Below are positions 11,196 through 20,410 of a stretch of 64,000 bases of DNA, one piece after another (position 1 is the stretch's first letter; each line of letters opens with the position of its first letter). The position numbers and the translations under genes were made by a program. Origin of the DNA: Microbacterium terregens (GTDB lineage: Bacteria; Actinomycetota; Actinomycetes; Actinomycetales; Microbacteriaceae); NCBI RefSeq assembly GCF_039534975.1, contig NZ_BAAAWH010000001.1:1426001-1490000 (forward strand), in the 5' to 3' direction. The notes under the pieces are model-generated. The model searched no databases and was not told the DNA's origin. It saw only the letters and a list, made by a program, of their open reading frames with translations.

Positions 11196-14048
11196 TTGAC
11201 TCCAGTGGTGCTGTCCTCTTTCGCCCCCACCCCGTCGCCGGCGTCCCCGCCCGCGCCCGCCGCGGACGTGCCGGCTGAGCCCCTCGAACTGCCGGCGCCA
11301 TGGAATCCGCCTGCACGAGCGGGCGTGCCGATCCTTGCCTCGATCGTTCCCATCCTCGGTGCGGTCGCGCTGTGGCTGGTCACGGGCTCCGTGCTCTCGC
11401 TCTGGCTGGCCGCGCTCGGGCCGCTCATCGCCGCAGCGACCGTGCTCGACGGCGCGCGCGGCGCGCGCCGTGAGCGCAGGCGCGCCGAAGCCCGCGCGCG
11501 AACCGCGCGGGCTCGGGTTGCGCGCGAGATCGGAGAGCGGCATGCCGACGAGCGCGCACGCCGGTGGGCGCGGCATCCCGATGTGGCGGCCTTCCTCGCC
11601 CGCGACACGGAGATCTGGCGGCCCGTTCCCGGGCGTGGTCAGGTGCTCGTCGTCGGCGCGGGTACGGATCGCAGCGCGGTGCGCGTCGCGGGCGGGGGCG
11701 ACGACCCCGAATCCGCCGACCTGCGCGGACGCGCCGCCCGCCTCGACCACGCACCCGTCGTCGTCCCCTCGGACTCAGGGCTCGCCATCGTCGGGCGGCC
11801 GGTGGTCGCCGGCGCGGTCGCGCGTGCCGTGGTGATCCAGCTGTGCATGGCGCTTCCCCCGGGCGAGCTTCGGATCGTCGGTCCGCTCCGCGGTGACAAT
11901 GCGTGGGCCGAGCGGTTGCCGCACCGTTCGGCCGCGACCGGCACGGCCCTGTGCCTGGTCGGTCCGGGCGAGGCGGTTCCGGTCGGCGCACAGATCGTGA
12001 TCGTGCGCGCGGAGGCCACCCCGCCGCCGGCATGCGGGTCGCTTCTCACTGTCGTCTCGCCCGGCCGCGCGCTCATCGACACCGGCGGCGATGTGCGCGA
12101 GATCGCCGTCGAGGCGCTCGGTCTCGGCCAGGCGGCGACACTGGCGGACGAACTGGCCGCGCGCGCCGCCCGCGTCCTGGGGGCAGCCGACACCGCCGCC
12201 ACCGTCGCACTCGGTCCGCTGCTGTCGGACGCGCCGACCAGCGCACCTGGTCGCCTGCGCGCGGTCATCGGAGCCGAGGCGGGCGACGCCTTCGTGATCG
12301 ATCTCGTGACCGACGGCCCGCATGCCGTGGTGGCCGGAGTGACCGGGGCGGGCAAGTCCGAGCTTCTCGTCACGTGGGTCGTCGCGCTGTGCGCGACGCA
12401 CTCGACGAGCGAGGTGAGCTTCCTCCTCGCCGACTTCAAAGGGGGGACCGCGTTCGATGCGCTCGCCGACCTTCCGCACGTCACCGGCGTGATCACCGAC
12501 CTGGACGGAGCCGGAGCGCGGCGAGCGATCGAGAGCCTCCGCGCAGAAGTGCGGTGGCGCGAGGCCGAGCTGTCCCGCTCGGGCGCCCGCGACATCCTGG
12601 ACCCGCGGGTGGACCTGCCACGACTGGTCATCGTCGTCGACGAGTTCGCGGCGCTCCTGGGCGAGCATCCCGAGCTCCACGCGGTGTTCACCGACGTGGC
12701 GGCGCGCGGTCGCGCCCTGGGCATGCACCTGGTCCTCGGAACCCAGCGGCCCTCGGGAGTCGTGCGCGAGAGCCTGCTCGCCAACTGTCCGCTGCGGATC
12801 AGCCTTCGTGTCACCGATCCGCTGGACAGTCGCGCGATCGTGGGCAGCGACGATGCCGCCTCGCTCCCCGGCGGACCGGACGGCCGTGGTCTCGCGCTGG
12901 TGCGCTCGGCGGGCGATCCGACTCCGCGCCGAGTGCGCATCGCACTGTCCGCCCGAGAAGACGTCGAAGCGGTGGCACGTGGCACCGGTGGACCCCGTCC
13001 GCGCAGACCGTGGCTGCCCGAACTGCCTGCGCGGATCGACGTCGAGGACCTGATCGGCGTCGCCGGTCGCCCACGCGAAACGATGCTGATCGGGCTCGCC
13101 GATGAACCCGACCAGCAGCGACAGCATCCGGTCGGCGTACGTGTGCACGAGCGCGGGCTGCTCGTGGTCGGCGGCGGTGGCAGCGGCAAGACGACGGCAC
13201 TGCGCACGCTCGTCGCGCAGGCGCCGGGCGACGTGCAGTGGGTCTCGTCCATGGCGGAGCAGGGTTGGGATGCCGTCGCCGGGCTCGCTGTACGCGTCCC
13301 ACCTCCCGGGAGCCTGGTCGTGCTCGACGATCTGGACGCACTCGCCTCTGCCCTCGCTCCGGAATACGCCCGCGAGCTGATCGAGCGACTCGAGCGGCTC
13401 GTTCGCGGAGCCGGCTCTGCGGGCATCTTCGTCGCCGTATCCGCGCAGCGGCTCGTCGGCGCGGTCGCGCGCCTCGGCGACCTGCTGCCGCGTCGGCTCG
13501 TTCTGGCGGCGGCTTCGCGTGCCGAGCACATCGCCGCGGGCGGCGAGCCGTCCCACTATGAGCCGGGGAGCCCACCGGGCCGCGGGCGAATCGACGGGCG
13601 TGCCGTCCAGGTGGCGACCAGTTCCGCGCCGGCTCCTCTGCGGCCGGTGCCGACCGGCCCGTGGTACCCGTGCCAGCCGCTCACCGGTGCCGTGCTGAGA
13701 CGCTCGCCCGTTGCCCGTGCCGCTCTCGCCGAGTGGACGCGGCGCGGGGCGTCCGTGCTCTCGCTGGACGAATACGCCGGTGCGTCCGAGTGGGCCACCG
13801 GCCGACCCGTCGTCGTGGCCGGGGATGCCGAGGAATGGCAGCGCCACTGGCGGGCCCTCACCACGATGCGGTCCGATCACGACTTCGTCGTGGAGTCGTC
13901 GTTCGCGGCGGAGCTGCGGATGCTGACCGGCGAACGGGCCCTGCCGCCGTACTGCGAGCCGGGCGCTCCGCGTGCGTGGCTGCTGCGCGCCGGGGGAGCG
14001 CCGGAGCGCGTCGTGCTGCCGACGGACGCGGGGCTACGCCGCTCTTGA
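11196..14048 (+). CDS. FtsK/SpoIIIE-type ATPase with two ATPase domains, EssC/EccC-like
   Basis: This 950-residue protein has two hydrophobic segments at about 44-85, then basic sequence, then two P-loop domains. The first has GVTGAGKSE (about 381-389), DFKGGTAFDAL, the Walker B strand VIVVDEFAALL and the GTQRPSG block. The second has GGGGSGKTT (about 659-667) and SLVVLDDLDAL. This resembles the motor ATPases of type VII secretion more than chromosomal FtsK, which has one motor and a gamma domain. No WXG100 protein or other ESX gene is in the window. The start is uncertain (TTG at 11196, or GTG at 11205 or 11208). Confidence 0.82.
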   Translation: MTPVVLSSFAPTPSPASPPAPAADVPAEPLELPAPWNPPARAGVPILASIVPILGAVALWLVTGSVLSLWLAALGPLIAAATVLDGARGARRERRRAEARARTARARVAREIGERHADERARRWARHPDVAAFLARDTEIWRPVPGRGQVLVVGAGTDRSAVRVAGGGDDPESADLRGRAARLDHAPVVVPSDSGLAIVGRPVVAGAVARAVVIQLCMALPPGELRIVGPLRGDNAWAERLPHRSAATGTALCLVGPGEAVPVGAQIVIVRAEATPPPACGSLLTVVSPGRALIDTGGDVREIAVEALGLGQAATLADELAARAARVLGAADTAATVALGPLLSDAPTSAPGRLRAVIGAEAGDAFVIDLVTDGPHAVVAGVTGAGKSELLVTWVVALCATHSTSEVSFLLADFKGGTAFDALADLPHVTGVITDLDGAGARRAIESLRAEVRWREAELSRSGARDILDPRVDLPRLVIVVDEFAALLGEHPELHAVFTDVAARGRALGMHLVLGTQRPSGVVRESLLANCPLRISLRVTDPLDSRAIVGSDDAASLPGGPDGRGLALVRSAGDPTPRRVRIALSAREDVEAVARGTGGPRPRRPWLPELPARIDVEDLIGVAGRPRETMLIGLADEPDQQRQHPVGVRVHERGLLVVGGGGSGKTTALRTLVAQAPGDVQWVSSMAEQGWDAVAGLAVRVPPPGSLVVLDDLDALASALAPEYARELIERLERLVRGAGSAGIFVAVSAQRLVGAVARLGDLLPRRLVLAAASRAEHIAAGGEPSHYEPGSPPGRGRIDGRAVQVATSSAPAPLRPVPTGPWYPCQPLTGAVLRRSPVARAALAEWTRRGASVLSLDEYAGASEWATGRPVVVAGDAEEWQRHWRALTTMRSDHDFVVESSFAAELRMLTGERALPPYCEPGAPRAWLLRAGGAPERVVLPTDAGLRRS

Positions 14049-14079
14049 CCGGGGGGAGGGCGCCCCATACGTTCGCAGT

Positions 14080-15645
14080 GTGGCTACATCTCCGATAATC
14101 CTGGACCGACCCGAAGGCAAAGGACTCGCCGCCGGAACGCTCGGCCTGTGGGGCTCGACCGTCATCGGTTTGGCCTCCACAGCTCCCGTCTACTCTTTGG
14201 TGGCGACACTCGGCTTCGTGGTGCTCGCCGTCGGCGCGCAGGCGCCGATCGTGTTCGTCATCGCGTTCATCCCGATGCTGTTCATCGCCTTCGCCTACCG
14301 CGAGCTGAACAACGCCGTCCCCGACTGCGGGACGACCTTCACGTGGGGGACGAAGGCGTTCGGGCCCTGGGTCGGATGGCTGGGCGGCTGGGGCGTGGCG
14401 GTGGCCGGGATGGTGGTGCTCGCCAACCTCGCGCAGATCGCCGGCATCTACTTCTGGGCTCTGGTCGACGGGATCATCGGCAACCCCGAAGACGCCCTCC
14501 TCGCCGAGAACGTCCCGCTCGTGACGGCGACCGGTGTGATCTTCATCGCGCTGATGACCTGGGTCAGCTGGCGTGGTGTCGAGATCGGCGAGCGGATCCA
14601 GAACATCCTCCTCGGCATCCAATATCTGGCTCTTGCGATCTTCGTCGTCGCGGCGCTGTGGCAGTTCTTCGCGGGCACCGCCCCGGACCCGACGCCGTTC
14701 GACTGGTCGTGGTTCAACCCGTTCGCCTTCACCGAGTGGGGCAGCTTCGTCGAAGCGATCCTGCTCGCGCTGTTCATCTACTGGGGCTGGGACACGTGCC
14801 TGGCGCTGAACGAGGAGACCAAGGACCCCAAGCGGACCCCTGGTCGGGCGGCACTGCTGACCACGGTCATCCTGCTGGTCACCTACGTCGGTGTCACCGT
14901 CGCCGCGATGATGTATGCGGGCCTCGGCGAGACCGGGACCGGGCTGGGCAACGAGGCGAACGCCGACGACTTCTTCCTCGCGATCAAGGACGGCCTGCTG
15001 GGACCGGTCGGATGGGTCCTGGTGGTCGCGGTGATGATCTCGGCGATCTCATCGACTCAGACGACGATCCTCCCCACCGCGCGGGGCACACTGTCGATGG
15101 CGGCCTACAAGGCGCTGCCCAAGCGCTTCGCCACCGTCCACCCGAAGTACAAGACGCCGTCGTTCTCCACCCTCGTGATGGGCGTCGTGGCGTCCGTCTA
15201 CTACATCGGGATGACCCTGATCAGCGACAACATCCTGCAGGACTCCATCCTCTCGCTGGGGCTTGCGATCGCGTTCTACTATGCGATCACCGGCTACGCG
15301 TGCGTCTGGTACTTCCGGCGCGAGCTGTTCACGTCGGTCCGCGACTTCTTCTACAAGGGCCTGCTCCCGCTCCTGGGCGCGCTGATGCTCACGTACGCGT
15401 TCGTGCAGTCCGCGATCGACATGTATGACGTCGACTACGGCTACACGGTGCTGCTGGGGATCGGCGGCACGTTCGTGCTCGGGATCGGGGCACTGGCGTT
15501 CGGGGTGCTGCTGATGCTGCTGTGGTTCGCCTTCCCGCGGTCCAAGCCGTTCTTCCGCGGTGAGAGCCTCAACCGGGACACTCCGGTGCTGGTGCCCGAG
15601 GATCCTGCCGCGTACAGCCGCTCGATCGACGGCGGGCTCGTCTAG
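14080..15645 (+). CDS. APC-superfamily amino acid permease
   Basis: This is a 521-residue integral membrane transporter with about twelve hydrophobic segments. The first carries the GxxG-type pattern GLWGSTVIGLASTAPVYSL seen in the amino acid-polyamine-organocation family. Its substrate is unknown. I chose the GTG at 14080 because a TACGTT box ends six bases before it and the upstream part of the frame overlaps the ATPase gene. It converges on alanine dehydrogenase, which with the adjacent asparaginase suggests amino-acid uptake (inference). Confidence 0.88.
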   Translation: MATSPIILDRPEGKGLAAGTLGLWGSTVIGLASTAPVYSLVATLGFVVLAVGAQAPIVFVIAFIPMLFIAFAYRELNNAVPDCGTTFTWGTKAFGPWVGWLGGWGVAVAGMVVLANLAQIAGIYFWALVDGIIGNPEDALLAENVPLVTATGVIFIALMTWVSWRGVEIGERIQNILLGIQYLALAIFVVAALWQFFAGTAPDPTPFDWSWFNPFAFTEWGSFVEAILLALFIYWGWDTCLALNEETKDPKRTPGRAALLTTVILLVTYVGVTVAAMMYAGLGETGTGLGNEANADDFFLAIKDGLLGPVGWVLVVAVMISAISSTQTTILPTARGTLSMAAYKALPKRFATVHPKYKTPSFSTLVMGVVASVYYIGMTLISDNILQDSILSLGLAIAFYYAITGYACVWYFRRELFTSVRDFFYKGLLPLLGALMLTYAFVQSAIDMYDVDYGYTVLLGIGGTFVLGIGALAFGVLLMLLWFAFPRSKPFFRGESLNRDTPVLVPEDPAAYSRSIDGGLV

Positions 15646-15684
15646 GTCGCGTGCGCTGCTGGCGCGCGGATGCGCGGCACGAAC

Positions 15685-15720
15685 CTGCGTCCGCGCCGGA
15701 TATCCGCGGCGCGGACGCAG
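15685..15720. terminator. Perfect 13-bp inverted repeat between convergent genes
   Basis: The arms CTGCGTCCGCGCC and GGCGCGGACGCAG are perfect and flank a ten-base loop. The position between the convergent permease and alanine dehydrogenase genes fits a bidirectional terminator, though neither side has a clear T tract. Confidence 0.6.
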
Positions 15721-15738
15721 AGAAGTGCCGCGGAAACT

Positions 15739-16854
15739 CTAGGCGAGCGCGTCGGCCAGGGGCGCCGGCTCCAGGCCGTGCGAGGTCGCGACACCGGCGT
15801 TCACGACCTCGCCGGCGACCGTGTTCAGTCCGGCGGCCAGGGCGGGGTCCGCGCGCAGCGCATCCTGCCAACCCCGCCGGGCAATCTGCCGGATGTAGGG
15901 AAGCGTCGCGTTCGTGAGCGCGGAGGTGGACGTGTTCGGCACGGCACCGGGCATGTTGGCGACGCAGTAGAAGATGCTGCCGTGCACCGGGAAGGTGGGA
16001 TCCGCGTGCGTGGTCGGCCGGGTGTCTTCGAAGCAACCACCCTGGTCGACGGCGATGTCGACGAGGACGCTGCCCGGCCGCATCCGAGAGACCATCTCAT
16101 TGGTGACGAGCTTCGGGGCCTTGGCGCCGGGGATGAGCACCGAGCCGATGACGAGGTCGGAGCCGACGACGGCGTGGTCCAGATCGAGCGGGTTGGATGC
16201 CGCGGTCTTGACTCTTCCTTGGAAGTGGTCATCCAGAAACCGGAGTCTCTGGATATTGGTGTCGAAGATCGTGACATCGGCTCCGAGTCCGGCGGCGATG
16301 ACCGCGGAGTTGGCCCCTGCCACTCCGCCGCCGATGACGGTGACGCGGGCCGGCCGCGTGCCGGGCACGCCGGACATCAGCAGCCCGAGTCCTCCGGCCG
16401 AGCGCATCAGGGTCGCAGCCCCCACGGTGGGCGCGAGTCGCCCGGCGACCTCGCTCATCGGTGCCAGCAGGGGCAGTCCGCCCCCGGGCAGTTGAACGGT
16501 CTCGTAGGCGATCGCGGTGACGCGGTCCGCGACGAGCCGCTCGGTCAGCGGTCGGTCGGCGGCCAGGTGGAGGTAGGTGAAGATCACGAGGTCGTCGCGG
16601 AAGTACGCGTATTCGTCGGCGATCGGCTCCTTCACCTTCAGCAGCAGCTCGGCTCGCGCCCACACCTCCGCCGCGTCATCCAGGAGGGTCGCTCCGGCCG
16701 CTTCGTACTCGGCATCCGGCATGGACGAGCCCTCGCCCGCACCGCGCTGCACGAACACCTCGTTGCCCGCCTGGACGAGATCGTGGACTCCCGCGGGCGT
16801 CAGTGCCACCCGGTACTCGTTGTTCTTCACTTCGGTGGGGACGCTGATCCTCAT
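15739..16854 (-). CDS. ald: Alanine dehydrogenase
   Basis: This 371-residue enzyme interconverts L-alanine and pyruvate plus ammonia with NAD. The N-terminus MRISVPTEVKNNEYRVALTP, the block GEGSSMPDAEYEAAGA and the glycine-rich NAD site VIGGGVAGANSA are diagnostic. The ATG at 16854 follows AAAGGA at a good distance; the longer frame runs through the asparaginase gene. It lies 56 bp downstream of the asparaginase gene on the same strand, so the two probably form an operon releasing ammonia from asparagine and alanine. Confidence 0.96.
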   Translation of the reverse strand: MRISVPTEVKNNEYRVALTPAGVHDLVQAGNEVFVQRGAGEGSSMPDAEYEAAGATLLDDAAEVWARAELLLKVKEPIADEYAYFRDDLVIFTYLHLAADRPLTERLVADRVTAIAYETVQLPGGGLPLLAPMSEVAGRLAPTVGAATLMRSAGGLGLLMSGVPGTRPARVTVIGGGVAGANSAVIAAGLGADVTIFDTNIQRLRFLDDHFQGRVKTAASNPLDLDHAVVGSDLVIGSVLIPGAKAPKLVTNEMVSRMRPGSVLVDIAVDQGGCFEDTRPTTHADPTFPVHGSIFYCVANMPGAVPNTSTSALTNATLPYIRQIARRGWQDALRADPALAAGLNTVAGEVVNAGVATSHGLEPAPLADALA

Positions 16855-16910
16855 CGTGGAATCCTTTCCGCTCCGCCGTTGGAGCGCTCGCGCTCCTCGT
16901 GGGAGCGCCT

Positions 16911-17900
16911 CTACAAGGCGGGGCGGATCGCCCCGACAACCTGCCCGCCGCCGATCACCGACAGGGGGAGCTTCGTCACGGCATCCGCGACGTCGGACGC
17001 TGCCAGAGCGCCTTCGCGCTCGAGCAGCCGCAGGGCGACGACGGTGGCCGCCCGCCCGCTTCCATCGAGCATCTTCAGGGCGACGGTCGTGCCGTTGGGC
17101 GCGACCATGACCAGGACCCCCTCGGCGCCGCCCTTGGCGAAGACGCCGAGGCGTTCGATGACGACGGTGTCGGCACGCCCGGGGCCGTCGATCGTCCACG
17201 GGTGCTCCCGCACGGCGCGGACGAGGGCGCCGGCGCTGCGGTGCAGCGCGAAGGGAGAGCGCTCCGCGGCGGTGCCGATCCGGTGGATGGCCTTGGCGAG
17301 CCCGGCGAGGCTCATCGAGAACACGGGCGCCCCGCATCCGTCGATCGCCGTGGTGGCCGCACGCTCGCCCACCAGCCGTTCCGCGACGTCGCGGATGTGT
17401 GCCTGCAGGGGATGCTGGGGCTGGAGGTACGTGTCGATCGGCCAGCCGTTGGAGACGCACGTCAGGAGCATGGCGGCGTGCTTGCCGGAGCAGTTCATGC
17501 GGATGGCCGCGGGGCCGCCGCCGTCGCGAATCACCTCGTCGCGGGTTGCCTGATCGCTCGGCCAGGCTGCGGGGCACCCGAGCGCGTTCTCGCCGAGCCC
17601 GGCCGCGTCGAGGATGTCTCGCACCACGGACACGTGCCGGTCGGTCCCCGAGTGACTCGCGGTCGACAGGGCGAGACGCGCATCCTCGAGCGGGGCCCCC
17701 GCGGTGAGACAGGCCAGGGCTTGAATCGGCTTGAAGCTCGAGCGCGGCAGGATCGGCGCGAGGGTGTCGCCGAGGGTGGACACGACCGTGCCGTCGGGAC
17801 CGAGGACGATCGCGGAGCCGGCGTGGCGGGACTCGATGAAGCCGCTGCGTTCGACGACGGCCAGTTCGACGGCGTCGGCTGCGGCGAAGGTCTGCGGCAC
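16911..17900 (-). CDS. Asparaginase II family protein
   Basis: This 329-residue protein belongs to the AnsA/AnsB-unrelated asparaginase II family found in actinobacteria and rhizobia. Recognisable blocks include SSFKPIQALAC, STASHSGTDRHV, MNCSGKHAAMLL and TAIDGCGAPVFSMSL. It would hydrolyse asparagine to aspartate and ammonia, or a related amide. The GTG start sits six bases after a TAGGCT box on the minus strand (plus 907-912 of the 17.9 kb segment), so the mRNA is probably leaderless. The gene leads alanine dehydrogenase. Confidence 0.88.
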   Translation of the reverse strand: MPQTFAAADAVELAVVERSGFIESRHAGSAIVLGPDGTVVSTLGDTLAPILPRSSFKPIQALACLTAGAPLEDARLALSTASHSGTDRHVSVVRDILDAAGLGENALGCPAAWPSDQATRDEVIRDGGGPAAIRMNCSGKHAAMLLTCVSNGWPIDTYLQPQHPLQAHIRDVAERLVGERAATTAIDGCGAPVFSMSLAGLAKAIHRIGTAAERSPFALHRSAGALVRAVREHPWTIDGPGRADTVVIERLGVFAKGGAEGVLVMVAPNGTTVALKMLDGSGRAATVVALRLLEREGALAASDVADAVTKLPLSVIGGGQVVGAIRPAL

Positions 17901-17953
17901 CCCGCCAGCCTACCGTCGGAGGACCCGGCATCCGGGCGTGTCAGACTGGGGGA

Positions 17954-18457
17954 ATGTTCGGCGAACACCGCTACGAGTTGCGTACGACATGGACGGGCGA
18001 TCGCGGCAGTGGGACCAGCGGGTACCGCGAATACGATCGCTCCTGCACCATCCAGATCGACGGCAAGCCCGATCTCGCGGCGTCGGCGGACAAGCCGTTC
18101 CGCGGTGATCCGACGAAGTGGAACCCCGAGGACCTGCTGCTGGCGGCGCTCAGCGAGTGCCACCTGCTGTCGTACCTGCATGCCTGCGTGCAGGCGGGCG
18201 TGATCGTGGTCGGCTATCGGGATGCGGCATCCGGTGTGATGGCGGAGGACGGACGCGGCGGCGGGGCGTTCCGCGAAGTCGTCCTGCGGCCGCACGTGGT
18301 CGTCGCCGAGGAATCGATGGTGGATGCCGCGACCGCCGCACACGCGCAGGCCCACACGTGGTGCTTCATCGCGAATTCGGTCAACTTCCCGGTCCGGCAC
18401 GAGCCGACGATCGTGTCACTCGAAACGGCTGCACCGCTCCTCGACGAACCACGGTGA
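17954..18457 (+). CDS. OsmC-family protein
   Basis: This is a 167-residue OsmC/Ohr-type thiol protein, a family that reduces organic peroxides or handles related stress compounds. Cysteines C69 and C78 lie in the block LAALSECHLLSYLHACVQAG, with a third at C137 in TWCFIANSVNFPV. The presence of the first pair supports a redox-active role, but the exact subgroup is unclear. It is divergent from the asparaginase gene with a 53-bp gap and convergent with the acyltransferase gene. Confidence 0.85.
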   Translation: MFGEHRYELRTTWTGDRGSGTSGYREYDRSCTIQIDGKPDLAASADKPFRGDPTKWNPEDLLLAALSECHLLSYLHACVQAGVIVVGYRDAASGVMAEDGRGGGAFREVVLRPHVVVAEESMVDAATAAHAQAHTWCFIANSVNFPVRHEPTIVSLETAAPLLDEPR

Positions 18458-18482
18458 ATCAAGCCGCGCGGGTGCCGGCGCG

Positions 18483-19265
18483 CTAGCGCCGCTCGTGCGG
18501 AAGGACCTGCCTGATCCGCTCGATCGGGCTGTGGGCGGGCGCTTCGTTGTAGGCGTTCGCCAGCTCCTGGCCGGACAGTGCGTGGATGGCCGCCATGATG
18601 TCGTCCGTCGCCAGCCGTCGCGCCTTGCCGGAATCGGCGGCGCCGTGGTGGGCGAGATCGAGCGGCTCACCGAATCGCACCGTCACGCGCGGCGTCATCG
18701 ACGGGAACCGCGCTCCGACCGGCATCACCAGATCGGTGCCGATCAAGCCGACCGGGACGACCGGCGCCCCCGTCTGAAGTGCGAGGAAGGCCACGCCGGT
18801 ACGCCCTTTGTAGAGGCGGCCGTCCAGCGATCGGGTCCCCTCCGGATACAGGGCGACGGCGCTGCCGCCGTCCAGCAGCTGACGCTGCTGGTCGAGTGCA
18901 TCAAGGGCTGCCTGCCCGGCGCCGCGCTTGACCGGCACCGCACCGATCGCCGTGAAGAATTCGCGCGAGAACCATCCCGCCATCCCGGGCCCATCGAAAT
19001 AGCTCGATTTGGCCAGGAAGTGAACGGGCCGCGGCGCCGCGATCGGAATGGCGATGGAATCGATGAACGACAGGTGGTTGCTCGCGAAGATGACCGGACC
19101 CGTCTTGGGGACGTTCGCCTTGCCCTCCACGCGCGGACGATAGATCAGCCGTGCGAGGGGGGCCACCACGAAGCGCCCGAAACCGTACGTCGCGCCCATC
19201 TGCCGGACGGCAGCCTGGTCGGGGGAGTCGGCTTCTCGGGGCTCGGGGATCTCCGCGGAAGTCAC
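18483..19265 (-). CDS. 1-acyl-glycerol-3-phosphate acyltransferase (PlsC-like)
   Basis: This 260-residue lysophospholipid acyltransferase has the HX4D catalytic motif as NHLSFIDS (H64 and D69) and the phosphate-binding motif YPEGTRS at about 158. It would acylate lysophosphatidate in phospholipid synthesis. The start is a GTG with a TACCCT box ending six bases upstream, which suggests a leaderless mRNA. It is divergent from the FKBP lipoprotein gene. Confidence 0.92.
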   Translation of the reverse strand: MTSAEIPEPREADSPDQAAVRQMGATYGFGRFVVAPLARLIYRPRVEGKANVPKTGPVIFASNHLSFIDSIAIPIAAPRPVHFLAKSSYFDGPGMAGWFSREFFTAIGAVPVKRGAGQAALDALDQQRQLLDGGSAVALYPEGTRSLDGRLYKGRTGVAFLALQTGAPVVPVGLIGTDLVMPVGARFPSMTPRVTVRFGEPLDLAHHGAADSGKARRLATDDIMAAIHALSGQELANAYNEAPAHSPIERIRQVLPHERR

Positions 19266-19380
19266 CCGTTGAGGGTACTCCCGTATTCATTCCACTGTTG
19301 GCATAGCCACCTCTCAGCGGAGACAGAGGAAAGGTGCGAGAAGATGGAGAGTCCTTTTTCCCCTTTCTTCGAGGTTCATT

Positions 19381-20337
19381 TTGCGCATTCGCCCGTTCGC
19401 CGCCCTGTCCGTCGCCGCGCTCTCGGCCGTTCTCCTGGCAGGCTGCGCGTCGGGCGCGCCGGAGGGCTCCGCGAGTCCATCGGGCCCGCCGGTCGTCGAC
19501 CTCTGCGAGGCGACGGCCCCGTCCGGCGCCGCGTCGGAAGCCGTCACGGTCGAGGGCGCGGTGGGTGAGGAATCCACCGCGACGTTCGATCTCCCCCTGA
19601 AGATCTCCGAGCTCCAGGCCACCGTGATCGAGGAGGGCTCGGGCGATCCGGTCGAGGCGGGGCAGCTGGTGCGTTTCGCACTGACCGGCTTCAACGCGGA
19701 CACGGGCGAGAACATGGGAGCGATCGGCTACGGCGAGACTCCCTTGCTGCCGGCTCAGATCTCGCCGGACAACCCGATCGGTCAGATCCTGGGCTGCGCG
19801 ACGCCGGGCACCCGCGTGGTCGCGACGTTCCCGCCGAGCGATCCGAACGCCGGTGAGGTCTACGTCTTCGACTTCCTCGATATCGTCCCCAGCGCAGCGT
19901 GGGGCGAGCCGCAGGAGCCGGTCAAGGGGATGCCTGTCGTCACGCTCGACGACGACGGCGCGCCGACCATCGAACTGCCGGGTGGCGACGCGCCGACCGC
20001 CGTCGAGCTCGAGGCGCTCAAGAAGGGCGACGGCGACACCGTCCTCAGCGGCGACACGGTGCTGGTGCAGTACACCGGCGTGAAGTGGTCGGATGGCACC
20101 GTCTTCGACTCCAGCTGGGAGGCCGGTGCGCCCACCTCGTTCCAGACCACCGGTGTGGTCGACGGCTTCCGCCAGGCGCTCGAGGGGCAGACCGTCGGCT
20201 CGCAGGTCGTCGTGGTCATCCCGCCGGCGTTCGGCTACGGCGAGGGCGAGATCAACGACGCCGACCTCAAGGGCGAGACACTCGTCTTCGTGGTCGACAT
20301 CCTCGGCGTCGAGCACGCTCCCGCCGCCGCTCAGTAG
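19381..20337 (+). CDS. FKBP-type peptidyl-prolyl isomerase lipoprotein
   Basis: This 318-residue protein starts with a lipoprotein signal whose lipobox LLAGC puts the acylated cysteine at C22. A complete FKBP domain occupies about 215-312, including VQYTGVKWSDGTVFDSSW and PPAFGYGEG. The middle region (about 85-170) looks like a second, degenerate FKBP domain. It should act as a chaperone at the outer face of the membrane. The TTG start at 19381 has GAGG seven bases upstream. An adjacent A/T-rich stretch (about 19340-19380) stands out in this GC-rich region. Confidence 0.9.
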   Translation: MRIRPFAALSVAALSAVLLAGCASGAPEGSASPSGPPVVDLCEATAPSGAASEAVTVEGAVGEESTATFDLPLKISELQATVIEEGSGDPVEAGQLVRFALTGFNADTGENMGAIGYGETPLLPAQISPDNPIGQILGCATPGTRVVATFPPSDPNAGEVYVFDFLDIVPSAAWGEPQEPVKGMPVVTLDDDGAPTIELPGGDAPTAVELEALKKGDGDTVLSGDTVLVQYTGVKWSDGTVFDSSWEAGAPTSFQTTGVVDGFRQALEGQTVGSQVVVVIPPAFGYGEGEINDADLKGETLVFVVDILGVEHAPAAAQ

Positions 20338-20380
20338 CCGCCGCGCAGTAGGCACCGGCACGCCGCGGAGACAGCCGCGG

Positions 20381-20410
20381 CGCATGAAGTAACTAGCATG
20401 ACTTCATGCG
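20381..20410 (+). promoter_or_regulatory. 10-bp inverted repeat spanning the dxr start codon
   Basis: The arms CGCATGAAGT and ACTTCATGCG are perfect and flank ten bases containing TAGCAT. The right arm includes the dxr ATG. TAGCAT ends six bases before that ATG, so it may be the -10 box of a leaderless promoter and the repeat could be an operator overlapping it. It is too close to the transcription start to be an ordinary leader hairpin. Confidence 0.45.

Noticed and set aside
10311..14048. Complete type VII secretion system
   Set aside because: Only the ATPase and a phosphatase are present; there is no WXG100, EccB, EccD or mycosin gene.
15670..17553. Open frame of 627 codons on the plus strand
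   Set aside because: It is antisense to alanine dehydrogenase and asparaginase, both clearly supported.
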